Numbered from the stretch's first letter, positions 14,796 through 23,506 are shown. The stretch is 64,000 nucleotides of DNA from Streptomyces sp. HmicA12 (GCF_000373565.1 NZ_KB891852.1:1-64000); one strand, 5' to 3'. Notes: generated by a model not told the origin, from the letters alone. A program made the numbers and translations.

Positions 14796-16265
14796 ATGCC
14801 CGAACGCCGTACCGTCGCACTTGTCACCCTTGGCTGCGCTCGTAACGAGGTGGACTCGGAGGAGCTCGCAGGCCGCTTGGAGGCGGACGGCTGGGAGCTC
14901 GTCGAGGACGCCGAAGCCGCCGATGTCGCCGTCGTGAACACCTGTGGCTTCGTAGAGGCCGCCAAGAAGGACTCCGTCGACGCCCTGCTCGAAGCCAATG
15001 ACCTCAAGGGCCATGGCAGAACCCAGGCCGTCGTGGCCGTGGGCTGCATGGCCGAGCGGTACGGCAAGGAGCTCGCCGACGCCCTCCCCGAGGCCGACGG
15101 TGTGCTCGGCTTCGACGACTACGAGGACATCTCCAGCCGTCTGCAGACGATCCTGTCCGGTGGCAACGTCGAGGCCCACGCCCCGCGCGACCGGCGCCAG
15201 CTGCTGCCCATCAGCCCGGCCGAGCGCCAGGAGGCGGGCGCCGGGATCGCGCTGCCCGGGCACGCGCCGGTGGACCTGACCGAGCTGCCCGAGGGCGTCG
15301 CGCCCGCGTCCGGGCCGCGCGCCCCGCTGCGGCGCCGGCTCGACGGGGCGCCCGTGGCCTCCGTGAAGCTGGCCTCCGGCTGCGACCGGCGCTGCTCGTT
15401 CTGCGCGATTCCGTCGTTCCGCGGCTCCTTCATCTCGCGGCGGCCCTCCGACGTCCTCGGTGAGACGCGCTGGCTCGCCGAGCAGGGCGTCAAGGAGGTC
15501 ATGCTCGTCTCCGAGAACAACACCTCGTACGGCAAGGACCTCGGCGACATCCGCCTCCTGGAGACGCTGCTGCCCGAGCTGGCCGCCGTCGACGGGATCG
15601 AGCGGATCCGCGTCAGCTACCTGCAGCCCGCCGAGATGCGGCCCGGGCTCATCGACGTCCTGACGGGGACCGAGAAGGTCGCCCCGTACTTCGATCTCTC
15701 CTTCCAGCACTCGGCGCCCGGCGTGCTGCGCGCGATGCGCCGCTTCGGCGACACCGACCGCTTCCTGGAGCTGCTCGACACCATTCGGAGCAAGGCGCCG
15801 CAGGCCGGTGTCCGGTCGAACTTCATCGTGGGCTTCCCCGGTGAGTCCGAGGCCGACTTCGCCGAGCTGGAGCGGTTCCTGAACGGCGCGCGGCTGGACG
15901 CCATCGGTGTCTTCGGCTACTCCGACGAGGAGGGCACGGAAGCGGCCACGTACGAGAACAAGCTCGACGAGGACGTCGTCGCCGAGCGGCTCGCGCGCGT
16001 GTCGCGCCTTGCCGAGCAGCTCGTGTCCCAGCGGGCGGAGGGGCGCCTGGGCGAGACCGTGGAGGTCCTCGTCGAGTCGGTGGACGACGAGGACGGTGTC
16101 CTCGGGCGCGGCGCGCACCAGGCCCCGGAGACGGACGGCCAGGTGCGGCTCACGAGCGGCGAAGGTCTGAGCGTCGGCCGTATGGTCGTGGCAAAGGTGG
16201 TCGGCACCGAGGGTGTGGACCTCGTCGCCGAGCCGCTCGACGTTGCTGAGGAGGCGGGCAGATGA
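14796..16265 (+). CDS. rimO: Ribosomal protein S12 methylthiotransferase RimO
   Basis: 489 aa from the ATG at 14796 (MPERRTVALV); an in-frame GTG at 14772 is less likely. The order is MTTase N-terminal domain (LGCARNEVDSEE, NTCGFVEAAKKDS, VAVGCMAERY), radical-SAM core with the CxxxCxxC cluster motif in CDRRCSFCAIPSFRG, and C-terminal TRAM domain. It should add a methylthio group to the conserved aspartate of ribosomal protein S12 using two 4Fe-4S clusters and SAM. It overlaps the next gene by 4 bp (ATGA), so rimO, pgsA and cinA are probably co-translated. Confidence 0.95.
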   Translation: MPERRTVALVTLGCARNEVDSEELAGRLEADGWELVEDAEAADVAVVNTCGFVEAAKKDSVDALLEANDLKGHGRTQAVVAVGCMAERYGKELADALPEADGVLGFDDYEDISSRLQTILSGGNVEAHAPRDRRQLLPISPAERQEAGAGIALPGHAPVDLTELPEGVAPASGPRAPLRRRLDGAPVASVKLASGCDRRCSFCAIPSFRGSFISRRPSDVLGETRWLAEQGVKEVMLVSENNTSYGKDLGDIRLLETLLPELAAVDGIERIRVSYLQPAEMRPGLIDVLTGTEKVAPYFDLSFQHSAPGVLRAMRRFGDTDRFLELLDTIRSKAPQAGVRSNFIVGFPGESEADFAELERFLNGARLDAIGVFGYSDEEGTEAATYENKLDEDVVAERLARVSRLAEQLVSQRAEGRLGETVEVLVESVDDEDGVLGRGAHQAPETDGQVRLTSGEGLSVGRMVVAKVVGTEGVDLVAEPLDVAEEAGR

Positions 16266-16981
16266 CCGGAGTGCCGGCATCCGCCGCGGGTGGCACCGGT
16301 AGGCCGGCGCCCGGCGGCAAGCTGGGCGCTGCGGCCGTGAATCAGGCCAGCCTGTGGAACATCGCCAACATCCTGACCATGATCCGGCTGCTGCTCGTGC
16401 CGGGTTTCGTGATGCTGCTGCTCGCCGACGGCGGGTACGACCCGGTCATGCGGGCCTGGGCCTGGGCGGCGTTCGCCGTCGCCATGATCACGGACGTCTT
16501 CGACGGACATCTGGCCCGTACGTACAACCTGGTCACCGACTTCGGGAAGATCGCCGACCCCATCGCCGACAAGGCGATCATGGGCGCGGCGCTGATCTGT
16601 CTGTCGTCGCTCGGTGACCTGCCCTGGTGGGTCACCGGGGTGATTCTCGGGCGGGAGCTCGGGATCACACTGCTGCGCTTCGTGGTGATCCGGTACGGCG
16701 TCATCCCGGCCAGCCGCGGCGGCAAGATGAAGACACTCGCGCAGGGCACGGCCGTGGGCATGTACGTGCTCGCGCTCACCGGGCCGCTCGCGACGTTCCG
16801 GTTCTGGGTCATGGCGGTCGCCGTCGTGCTCACGGTGGTGACCGGGCTCGACTACGTACGACAGGCGGTCGTGCTGCGCCGCGCGGGGATGGCGGAGGCG
16901 CAGGCCGCCGCGGCCCTCTCCCAGGCCGCGGCCGGTCAGGCGGCTTCCGGTCCGGCACCTTCGGAGGCGGCCGAGAAGTGA
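16262..16981 (+). CDS. pgsA: CDP-alcohol phosphatidyltransferase (PgsA type)
   Basis: 239 aa, start ATG overlapping the rimO stop. It carries the signature D-x2-DG-x2-AR-x8-G-x3-D-x3-D in DVFDGHLARTYNLV plus TDFGKIADPIADK, and about five membrane segments. It should make phosphatidylglycerophosphate (or a related phospholipid) from CDP-diacylglycerol at the membrane. The C-terminus is an Ala-rich tail. It overlaps cinA by 4 bp. Actinobacteria have several paralogues, so the exact acceptor alcohol cannot be fixed from sequence alone. Confidence 0.88.
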   Translation: MTGVPASAAGGTGRPAPGGKLGAAAVNQASLWNIANILTMIRLLLVPGFVMLLLADGGYDPVMRAWAWAAFAVAMITDVFDGHLARTYNLVTDFGKIADPIADKAIMGAALICLSSLGDLPWWVTGVILGRELGITLLRFVVIRYGVIPASRGGKMKTLAQGTAVGMYVLALTGPLATFRFWVMAVAVVLTVVTGLDYVRQAVVLRRAGMAEAQAAAALSQAAAGQAASGPAPSEAAEK

Positions 16982-17556
16982 CGTACGGGGCTGCCGAGGC
17001 GCTGCGGCTGTTGGTGGAGCGAGGGGAGACCCTTGCCGTCGCCGAGTCGCTGACCGGTGGCCTCGTGGCCGCGGAGCTGGTCTCCGTACCGGGGGCCTCG
17101 AAGGCCTTCCGCGGCTCTGTCACCGCGTACGCCTCCGAGCTCAAGCACAAGCTGCTCGCTGTGGACGAGGGGCTGCTCGCCGCGCGCGGGCCCGTCCACC
17201 CCGATGTCGCGCTGCAGATGGCGTCCGGAGTGCGCGACGCGCTCGGCGCGGACTGGGGGATCGCCACGACCGGCGTCGCCGGCCCCGAGCCGCAGGACGG
17301 GCAGCCGGTGGGCACCGTCTTCGTCGCCCTGGCGGGCCCGACCGAGTCCGAAACGGACAGTTCCCCACTCGCACGGAATTTCGCTGGTAGCCGCAAAGTG
17401 CTCGAGCTGCGGTTGAACGGCGACCGGGCGGAAATCCGTAGGGAGAGTGTACGGAGCGTGCTCGGACTGCTCACGGAAGAGCTGGTCGGAGGGCATTCCG
17501 GCGAACGTACTGGGAATGGGCGGGCACAGGATACGGAACAGAACGGGGGGTACTGA
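16978..17556 (+). CDS. CinA C-terminal-domain protein (NMN deamidase, PncC-like)
   Basis: 192 aa from the GTG at 16978, overlapping the pgsA stop. The stand-alone CinA C-terminal domain is clear: LAVAESLTGGLVAAELV, FRGSVTAYASELK, ATTGVAGPEPQDGQPVGTVFVA. Such proteins deamidate nicotinamide mononucleotide in pyridine-nucleotide recycling. It is the last host gene before the prophage; the last ~20 residues are variable and hydrophilic. In related Streptomyces the next gene is usually a small regulator, which is not here, consistent with insertion just after cinA. Confidence 0.88.
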   Translation: MTYGAAEALRLLVERGETLAVAESLTGGLVAAELVSVPGASKAFRGSVTAYASELKHKLLAVDEGLLAARGPVHPDVALQMASGVRDALGADWGIATTGVAGPEPQDGQPVGTVFVALAGPTESETDSSPLARNFAGSRKVLELRLNGDRAEIRRESVRSVLGLLTEELVGGHSGERTGNGRAQDTEQNGGY

Positions 17557-18057
17557 CCGGTTCCGTAGCCACCAGGGGCTTTTGATCAGCGAATCTGCTG
17601 GTCAGGGGCCCTTTTTTGGTGCCGATCGGCGCGTGCGATCGCCCCGGTCCGTACGGGTACATACGGGGGTCCACGGCTACGTACGTAGCCACGAATGTAG
17701 CCGTGGCACAGGATGTGTCGTGGCCCCTCTCACCAGCGAATCTTCCCCCAGCATCGCCCTGGCCAGGAACGTCGTGCAGCCTTCGTGGCACCGATCGAGT
17801 CGATACGTAGCCCTACGTGGCCAATACCTCTTCGAGTGACCTCTTGGTGAGGGCCAGGCGGCCGGGCTGGTTGCGCCCTACGAGACGTTGAAGAAGTCGT
17901 TCGGATCGCGCCGCCGTGTTCGGCCTGATGCGAGGGCATGCAGCGGGCCCGAGCGGTGGCCAGCAGGGATTGTCGGCGCAACGACAGCGGGGCCCAGACC
18001 GGGATTGGTCTGGGCCCCGCTTGTGGGGGTGCTCTACGGTCGTGCCGCGCCGTGCTC
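17557..18057. other. Host/prophage junction (candidate attL) with inverted repeats
   Basis: 501 bp without a convincing gene. A hairpin with T-run at 17584-17617 (GATCAGC/GCTGGTC then CCCTTTTTT) can end the cinA transcript. At 17671-17706 a 10-bp inverted repeat (CCACGGCTAC/GTAGCCGTGG) encloses the perfect palindrome GCTACGTACGTAGC (17676-17689), and related TACGTAGCC words recur at about 17804-17820; such clusters are typical of integrase arm sites. A 15-bp stem at 17986-18021 (AGCGGGGCCCAGACC) ends the minus-strand integrase. The core crossover sequence cannot be located without the right junction, which is outside the window. Confidence 0.55.
17986..18021 (-). terminator. Integrase terminator hairpin
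   Basis: Perfect 15-bp inverted repeat with a 6-base loop, 37 bases after the integrase stop codon. It lacks a long T-run, as is common in Streptomyces. Confidence 0.75.
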
Positions 18058-19290
18058 TCAGGCCGCTCGGGGCGCGGCTGCGGGACGGGCCGTGAGCGCC
18101 GCGGCGGTAGCTCCGTGGGTATCGGCATGGTCCCGCAGTAGATGGCTGTAGGTGCGGCGCAGCTCCTCGACGGAGTCGCCGACCCACGCGGCCACGGTGT
18201 GCTCGGGGATCCCGTTCTGCAGGCAGGTGGAGATGAACGTGTGCCGGAGGTCGTGAAAGGTCGGCAGGTCCCCGTTCTCGTCCTTGATGCCGAGCTTGGT
18301 CAGTGTGGGCTTCCACACACTCTCGTTGAAGTGGTGCCGGCAGATGAGGTTGTTGCGGCGGGCCCGAAAGTGGGGGAGTACCAGTCCGCGCTTGCAGTCG
18401 GCGATGGTCTTCTTGTGCTCCCACAACACGTTCGGCTCAGGCTGCAGGGGGAATCGCTCGGCGTGCTCGCCCAAGGCGTCCAGCAGATGCTGGGGTGTCG
18501 GCACGGTCTTGGTGTTGAGGCGGGGACTGGTCTTCAGCCGATCGACGATCGTGGGCCGATACCTCAGCTCCTTGATCTTCAGGACCTGGCGGTGGACGGT
18601 GAGCAGCTTCTTCTTGCTGTCGATGGCGTCGTCGCAGACGGCGAATGCCTCTGCTTGCCGGACGCCGCAGGAATACCCGAGCATCGGAAGGGGCCTGTAG
18701 AGCGCCGGGAAGGCGTCGTAGATCGCCCAGCACTCGTCGGGGCTGAAGACGTAGAAGGTCGTGTCGCCTACGTAGGGCCCGTCGACGCCATAGGTGGGGT
18801 TGCTGGGGATCTGGCCGTTCAGATGAGCATCCTTGATGATCATCTTGAATACCTTCCAGTGCCCGTCGCCGGTCGAGTTGGCGAGTTGCTCGTTCGCCTC
18901 CATCTCCAGGACCCATGATTCGACCTGGGCCTTCTTGATGGTTCGTAGGCGTTGTGAGCCCCAGCGCGGGTTGAGATGTAGGCGAACAGCCGATTCGTAT
19001 CTCTGGACGCTGGTCTCTTTCGCGCGGCGGCGGGTGAGCCAATCCTCTGCCCACTGTCGGAAGGTGAGGTTCTTCTCGACGGGGTCGGGCCCGGAGCCCG
19101 GGCTCATGCCGTCGAGGATTGCTTGGGCTTGGGCCTGAGTGAGGCCGATCGACTCTGGGATCGTCGCCCGCGTGCGGTTTCCGGTATCGGTGGTGCGGTT
19201 GTACGACCAGCTGTGGTGACAGCCAGACTTCTTGGGCCTGTTCTGGTCGGGGCAGTCGCATCGCTTGTAGACGGTGGGCTTGCGGGCCAC
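18058..19290 (-). CDS. int: Phage tyrosine integrase
   Basis: 410 aa. An N-terminal Cys/His-rich arm-binding segment (CDCPDQNRPKKSGCHHSW) is followed by a SAM-like core-binding domain (LTFRQWAEDWLTRRRAKETSV) and a catalytic domain containing the tyrosine-recombinase residues: Arg in SCGVRQAEAF, His-x-x-Arg in FHDLRHTFIS and the nucleophile Tyr in RRTYSHLL. It should integrate and excise the prophage at the junction beside its own 3' end. The usual layout int - xis reading outward toward attL is seen. The downstream hairpin closes the transcript. Confidence 0.93.
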   Translation of the reverse strand: MARKPTVYKRCDCPDQNRPKKSGCHHSWSYNRTTDTGNRTRATIPESIGLTQAQAQAILDGMSPGSGPDPVEKNLTFRQWAEDWLTRRRAKETSVQRYESAVRLHLNPRWGSQRLRTIKKAQVESWVLEMEANEQLANSTGDGHWKVFKMIIKDAHLNGQIPSNPTYGVDGPYVGDTTFYVFSPDECWAIYDAFPALYRPLPMLGYSCGVRQAEAFAVCDDAIDSKKKLLTVHRQVLKIKELRYRPTIVDRLKTSPRLNTKTVPTPQHLLDALGEHAERFPLQPEPNVLWEHKKTIADCKRGLVLPHFRARRNNLICRHHFNESVWKPTLTKLGIKDENGDLPTFHDLRHTFISTCLQNGIPEHTVAAWVGDSVEELRRTYSHLLRDHADTHGATAAALTARPAAAPRAA

Positions 19291-19448
19291 GGACGCCTCT
19301 CACGCTCGATGGGTTCGGGTCTCCCTGGCCAGGGACAGGGACTGTACGTACGAGCTGCCGTGACCGGTCAAGCCGTCGGATGTGCCGCGGTGGCGCTTGG
19401 GGCAGGCCCCGGTAAGGCCGGGAAAACTCGTCGCAGGGAAAGCGGAAT

Positions 19449-19634
19449 TCACTCCGTGCGGGCGTCGATCCACGCCTCGAAATCGCGCTCTCGGACCCGC
19501 AAGATGCGGTCGCTTACGCGCACTACCGGGATTTCCCAGCTTCGGTAGTTTTCGAGGAGCGTGCGCTTAGTGAGTTCCATCCGCTCGGCGATCGTCTCGA
19601 AGCTCAGGAGCACATTGGAGCCACCGCGAGGCAT
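19449..19634 (-). CDS. Excisionase-like small HTH protein
   Basis: 61 aa from the ATG at 19634 (MPRGGSNVLLSF); a longer frame starting at 19715 exists, but its first 27 codons cover leader sequence. It has the compact winged-helix layout of MerR/AlpA-type excisionases: SFETIAERMELTKRTLLE, then WEIPVVRVSDRILRVRERDF. It lies 158 bp upstream of int on the same strand, the usual xis position. It probably directs excision with the integrase and may also repress. Confidence 0.8.
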   Translation of the reverse strand: MPRGGSNVLLSFETIAERMELTKRTLLENYRSWEIPVVRVSDRILRVRERDFEAWIDARTE

Positions 19635-19830
19635 AGTCGTCGTCCCTGTCCACTCGTTGAGGTCCCCCGGCGGACTAATACGGCCGGACGGAGCCGGATA
19701 CGTACGGTCCGGCACTGGTTAGTACGGGCCTCGACAAGATCTGTTACACCTTTGGCCGCGGCCTGAGTGATCGTCCTGTGGATCGCAGCGATCAGGCGGC
19801 CGGCCAGGCGAGGGCTGTGAGCGAGCAGTG

Positions 19831-20058
19831 CTACGTGGCGCGCGCGGGGCGGCGGGGGGCCGGGTAGATGCGCATGACCTGTTGCTCGGATCCGGTCAGG
19901 CGGGTGCGGAGCACGCCTCGGCGGCGGCCCGCACGGACGATCCCCAGGATCGCTTGGTGATCGATCCGGGCGCTTTGGGCGGCGGCCTGGACGGTGACCC
20001 ACTGGTTCAAGGGGAGCTGCATGAGGGTGCGGTCGGTGGCACTTGCTCGCGGTGACAT
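19831..20058 (-). CDS. Small HTH-like DNA-binding protein
   Basis: 75 aa from the ATG at 20058 (MSPRASATDRTL), with an AAAGGA-type ribosome site 15 bases upstream; an upstream in-frame start at 20133 would run through a leader hairpin. The segment WVTVQAAAQSARIDHQAILGIV resembles a helix-turn-helix, followed by a basic stretch (RRRGVLRTRL). It lies upstream of xis on the same strand and behind a phage-type leader. It could be a repressor or an accessory excision factor; I cannot assign a family. Confidence 0.55.
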   Translation of the reverse strand: MSPRASATDRTLMQLPLNQWVTVQAAAQSARIDHQAILGIVRAGRRRGVLRTRLTGSEQQVMRIYPAPRRPARAT

Positions 20059-20082
20059 GCCTGGAGGGTCCTTTGTGGTCGT

Positions 20083-20117
20083 GCCGGGTCGCTCTCCCGG
20101 CGTGCGGCGACGATATA
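20083..20117 (-). promoter_or_regulatory. Early-type leader: -10-like TATATC and AGAGCGA-loop hairpin
   Basis: Read on the minus strand, GTGCTATATCG is followed 10 bases later by GCCGGGAGAGCGACCCGGC, a 6-bp stem with the 7-base loop AGAGCGA, then the ribosome site and start at 20058. The same loop in the same stem position recurs at 26143-26161 and 30782-30798 on the plus strand. Confidence 0.6.
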
Positions 20118-20293
20118 GCACAGGACGCGTCACCGGTATCGCTAGCCCGTTCGATCAAGTCGGCAAATCGCCGGTTATGCTGCCTCGACGTCGCGACGGA
20201 ATCTGGCCGTCCAGTGGGGAGTTGGGGTGTGCCGACCCGTCGGCGGCGTTCTGGGGATCTGCATGAATCCGGCCTATGGGGGGTTACTACGCC

Positions 20294-20962
20294 GTGTCAG
20301 ACGTTCTGGATGTTCTGGCCGCACGTGCGGCAGCAGGGGGCGCGGATGGGGCGGATGCCATCGCAGCGCTGTACGACGAGCTCAACGACAAGGTGTCCAA
20401 CTGGATCCGCTTCTACGTTCGGGACGTGCATGTCGCGGAGGATCTGTGCCAAGAGGTCTGGCTGAAGGTCGCACGCAACATTGGGAAGTACCGTCCTGGC
20501 ACCAGTTTCCACGCTTGGCTGCGCACGATCACGAAGAACCGTGCACTGGACTACCTGCGATCGATGCAGGCTCGCCCATCCGAAGTCCTCTACGCGGATC
20601 ACCTCGAACTGGACCGTCCGCGCGTCGGACGGGGTCCGGAGGAGTACGCAGAGATGCGGGCCTTGGCTGAAGCTGTTGCGACCCGACTGAATAAGCTGCG
20701 CCCCGAGCAGAGGCAAGTCCTGATCCTGCGCTTCTTCGACGGGGAAACTCCCGCGCGTACAGCTGAGATTATGGGGAAAACGGACGGCGCGGTGCGTACC
20801 TTGACCTTGAGGGCGCTGCGCAAGCTGGCAACGGTCATGCCCTCGGGGGAGTCCTCTGCTCAGCTCGTCGAGAGTCTGCTGACGGTTGCCGTGAGCAGAG
20901 GCAAAGTTTTGGGAACGCGTGTTCGAACTGGAGAGGCTACGGCGCATGTCGCGACGCGATGA
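20294..20962 (+). CDS. ECF-type RNA polymerase sigma factor
   Basis: 222 aa from the GTG at 20294, which follows GGGGGG at a good distance; an ATG at 20276 overlaps that site. Region 2 is clear (YVRDVHVAEDLCQEVWLKV, SFHAWLRTITKNRALDYLR), and region 4 has RPEQRQVLILRFFDGETP followed by AEIMGKTDGAVRTLTLRALR. There is no region 3, as in ECF sigmas. The ~40-residue C-terminal extension is unusual. It overlaps the next gene by 17 bp, so that gene may be an anti-sigma or cofactor. It lies inside the prophage next to int/xis, an uncommon place for a sigma factor. Confidence 0.88.
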   Translation: MSDVLDVLAARAAAGGADGADAIAALYDELNDKVSNWIRFYVRDVHVAEDLCQEVWLKVARNIGKYRPGTSFHAWLRTITKNRALDYLRSMQARPSEVLYADHLELDRPRVGRGPEEYAEMRALAEAVATRLNKLRPEQRQVLILRFFDGETPARTAEIMGKTDGAVRTLTLRALRKLATVMPSGESSAQLVESLLTVAVSRGKVLGTRVRTGEATAHVATR

Positions 20963-21332
20963 GAGCGAGCGCCTGGAGCGCGCACTGGACGGCGGGCCGA
21001 CGCCCCATGATGAGGAAACTCGTTCCATGGTGGCTGCCGCTGGGGCCCTGAGTCCTGGCAATCGGCGGAGTCCTTCTCGGGTACGAGCCACCCGTGAGGC
21101 CATGCTCCGCGAGTACATGCGAGGCCAAAACCCGCAGGAAGCCCGTGAGGATGCCGGTACCGGCGATGGCCTGGACGAGGTCGAGATCCACCGCGAGGAA
21201 GTGGAACTTCCTGGCGGCGGGCAGGCGATCTTGACGGACATTGAGAGCATCACGCCTGAACGTGCCGAGAAGACCGCTGCCTACTATGCGCGGATTCTTC
21301 AGGACAGTGAGCAGAGGGACCGGCAGAGTTGA
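20946..21332 (+). CDS. Small acidic protein coupled to the ECF sigma factor
   Basis: 128 aa from the ATG at 20946 (MSRRDESERLERAL), with GGAGAGG upstream; a GTG at 20919 is a weaker alternative. It is hydrophilic and charged, with no membrane segment and no zinc-binding anti-sigma motif. An N-terminal helix (SERLERALDGG, then RATREAMLREYMRGQ) and a C-terminal helix (PERAEKTAAYYARIL) are predicted. Overlap with the sigma gene suggests coupled translation and joint function. It could be an unrecognised anti-sigma factor, but this is inferred only from context. Confidence 0.65.
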   Translation: MSRRDESERLERALDGGPTPHDEETRSMVAAAGALSPGNRRSPSRVRATREAMLREYMRGQNPQEAREDAGTGDGLDEVEIHREEVELPGGGQAILTDIESITPERAEKTAAYYARILQDSEQRDRQS

Positions 21333-21372
21333 GCGGCGCGATACCTGGCGGCCGGTTTGACGGGGGGACGCT

Positions 21373-23004
21373 GTGACTTCCGCATTGCCGCCGATCAAGA
21401 TTCATGTGGTGGATCCGGCCGAGACCGCTGATGACGTGCCCTTGGCGGATGTGGGCTTGGTCAACATGAACGGTGAACGACACCTGTTCCTGACTCTGCA
21501 ACCGTTCGAGTCTGCTGTTCGGCAAGTCAGCACCGTGATGCCTGAGCTGCCTTTGGAGCAGGTAGAGCGTCTGGTGCGCGAGCATTGCGCCGAGCTGGGG
21601 GACTTCGACGACCTTCTCGGACTCGCCGAGCCGACTCGTCCCACCGCTCCTGTGCAGCCGCCGGCGCTGGTCCCGGCTGCCGCGATGCGACCTCGGCGGG
21701 GCAAGAAGTGGGCCATCGCCGCGGCGCTGGTTCCCGCCCTTGCAGGGAGCTGGGCACTGGGCCACTTCACCAACATCAGCACGAACGCGGCGACGATGGC
21801 CAGCGCCCCGGACTCAGCGACGAGCGAGGTCAGTAACAAGAACAGCGTCAGCGGCCCGAAACCGTTCACCGCGCACGACTTCCTGGACTTCTCCAAGGCC
21901 GGACAGATCGACTGCACGGCGAGCGGACGGCTGGAAGCCGAGTGCACGGACGCTGACGGGATGGTGATGTCGACCAAGGCGGCGATCGGCCCCGACAGCA
22001 CCATCTTCACGTTCTCCTACGGGGCTGAGCGCCTCGGCCTGCGCATCTTCCAGGACCGGGACTACGCCGAGACGTGGGCCCGCCAGGACGGCTCGCAGGC
22101 GTCCTACAACCACCTCACCCAGTTGGGTCGCTACGTGCTCTGGGGCACCGACAAGGACCGGCTGGACGAGTACGCCACCCTGCTCAAGGAATCGGCCAAC
22201 CCCGCGGCCACACACGTGATGGGTGGCGCGCAGCCCCTGCCGCCCCGGCTGGCTGCCCTGACACTGGGCACGCTCGGCGTCGACGAGCACGAGCTGAACA
22301 CCATGCTCGCGACGTCGCTGACCGTCCCGGTGCCGGCGTCGTACGACGACGAGCCAGTCCTCCTGGCAGTACGCGCCGTGCTCGGCCTCGACGAGACCGT
22401 GACACCGTCGGCCGCGGGGAGCAGCGACGACATCGTCGCTCTTGCGGCGGGCCTGAACACGGATGAGCCTGCGGGATCGACGAACGTGGTGGTGACGGTC
22501 ACCGCGCCGGACGTGAACACCACGCCGGCTCCGCCCACGACCGCGACGACGTCCACGGGTGCGAGCACCCCTTCGCCGACCCCGTCGACGAGCGGGGCGA
22601 GCACGCCGACGCCCGCGGCCGACGAGTCGGACACGTCGACGACGGACAAGCCGGTCGTCGACGAGCCGGACCCCACCACCCCGGAGCCGGACGAGCCGGT
22701 CGTCGACAAGCCCGGGCCGGACGGGGCCGCCCCCTCCGATCCCTCCGTCGATGCGCCGGGCCCGGACGAACCTTCCGTCGACGAACCTGCCGATCCGAGC
22801 CCAACGGAGCCCCCGGCCGCGGAGAACCCAGCGCCGACGGACCCCGTCGACGAGGGCCAGGAGACGCAGCCGCCCGTCGAAGTCCCGAGCCAGGAGACCC
22901 CGGCCACGGACCCCGCGCCCACCGACCCGGCGAGCAGCACAGCGGACGGCGAGGAATCGGATCTCCTGATCGTGCCCAACTCGTGGATGGCGCCCGCAGC
23001 CTGA
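21373..23004 (+). CDS. Single-pass membrane protein with Pro/Thr-rich tail
   Basis: 543 aa from a GTG preceded by GGGGGGAC, 40 bp after the previous gene. Residues ~1-110 are a cytoplasmic domain of unknown fold, followed by a basic stop (RPRRGKK) and one membrane helix (WAIAAALVPALAGSWALG, about 120-138). An outside domain (about 165-330) has two cysteines near a DCTASGRLEAECTD motif. Residues ~365-530 are low-complexity Thr/Pro/Asp/Glu repeats, like a wall-spanning stalk. The arrangement sigma factor - small protein - membrane protein resembles an ECF signalling cassette in which the membrane protein could sense envelope conditions. No family was recognised. Confidence 0.7.
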   Translation: MTSALPPIKIHVVDPAETADDVPLADVGLVNMNGERHLFLTLQPFESAVRQVSTVMPELPLEQVERLVREHCAELGDFDDLLGLAEPTRPTAPVQPPALVPAAAMRPRRGKKWAIAAALVPALAGSWALGHFTNISTNAATMASAPDSATSEVSNKNSVSGPKPFTAHDFLDFSKAGQIDCTASGRLEAECTDADGMVMSTKAAIGPDSTIFTFSYGAERLGLRIFQDRDYAETWARQDGSQASYNHLTQLGRYVLWGTDKDRLDEYATLLKESANPAATHVMGGAQPLPPRLAALTLGTLGVDEHELNTMLATSLTVPVPASYDDEPVLLAVRAVLGLDETVTPSAAGSSDDIVALAAGLNTDEPAGSTNVVVTVTAPDVNTTPAPPTTATTSTGASTPSPTPSTSGASTPTPAADESDTSTTDKPVVDEPDPTTPEPDEPVVDKPGPDGAAPSDPSVDAPGPDEPSVDEPADPSPTEPPAAENPAPTDPVDEGQETQPPVEVPSQETPATDPAPTDPASSTADGEESDLLIVPNSWMAPAA

Positions 23005-23009
23005 CGACA

Positions 23010-23063
23010 CGACGAAGCGCCCCCTACGGACACTTGTGGTTCGTACGGGGCGCTTCGTCGTGG
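23010..23063. terminator. Bidirectional terminator between membrane protein and ssb
   Basis: Arms ACGACGAAGCGCCCC and GGGGCGCTTCGTCGT form a long perfect stem. It lies between convergent genes ending at 23004 (plus) and 23069 (minus). Confidence 0.9.
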
Positions 23064-23068
23064 AGGGG

Positions 23069-23506
23069 CTAGAACGGCGGCTCCTGCGCCCACGGGTCGC
23101 CCGCGGGCGCCTGGCCTTGGGCGGGCCGTGAGAACCCCGCGCCGGAGGACTTGGTGACCTTCGCGGTCGCGTTCTTAAGGCTGGCGCCGACCTCCTCGAC
23201 GTCCAGCTCGTACACGGTGCGCTTGACGCCCTCCCGGTCCTCGTACGACCGCTGCTTGAGGCGGCCCTGCACGATGACGCGCATGCCGCGCTGCAGGGAC
23301 TCGGCGGCGTTCTCTGCGGCCTGACGCCACACGGCGCAGGTCAGGAACAGGCTCTCGCCGTCCTTCCACTCGTTGGTCTGCCGGTCGAAGGTGCGCGGGG
23401 TTGAGGCGACGCGGAACTTGGCGACCGCGGCGCCGGAGGGGGTGAAGCGGAGTTCGGGGTCGTCGACCAGGTTGCCGACGACGGTGATGACGGTCTCGCC
23501 TGCCAC
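23069..23506 (-). CDS. ssb: Phage single-stranded DNA-binding protein
   Basis: 145 aa from a GTG. The OB-fold of bacterial SSB is clear (ITVVGNLVDDPELRFTPSG, then FLTCAVWRQAAENAAESL and VIVQGRLKQRSYEDREG), followed by a flexible Gly/Gln/Pro tail ending in the acidic-aromatic tip DPWAQEPPF, the usual docking peptide for replication proteins. It is shorter than host SSB. It is the leftmost gene of the minus-strand phage genes and would coat ssDNA during phage replication and Sak4-type recombination. Confidence 0.93.
   Translation of the reverse strand: MAGETVITVVGNLVDDPELRFTPSGAAVAKFRVASTPRTFDRQTNEWKDGESLFLTCAVWRQAAENAAESLQRGMRVIVQGRLKQRSYEDREGVKRTVYELDVEEVGASLKNATAKVTKSSGAGFSRPAQGQAPAGDPWAQEPPF

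Noticed and set aside
17557..18057. tRNA remnant as attachment site
   Set aside because: No T-arm or acceptor-stem sequence could be found in the junction.
17813..18424. 203-codon minus-strand frame at the integrase 3' end
   Set aside because: Mostly overlaps int in another frame; its last ~35 codons (ending KRSLEEVLAT) look slightly protein-like and could be a remnant, but I cannot support a gene.
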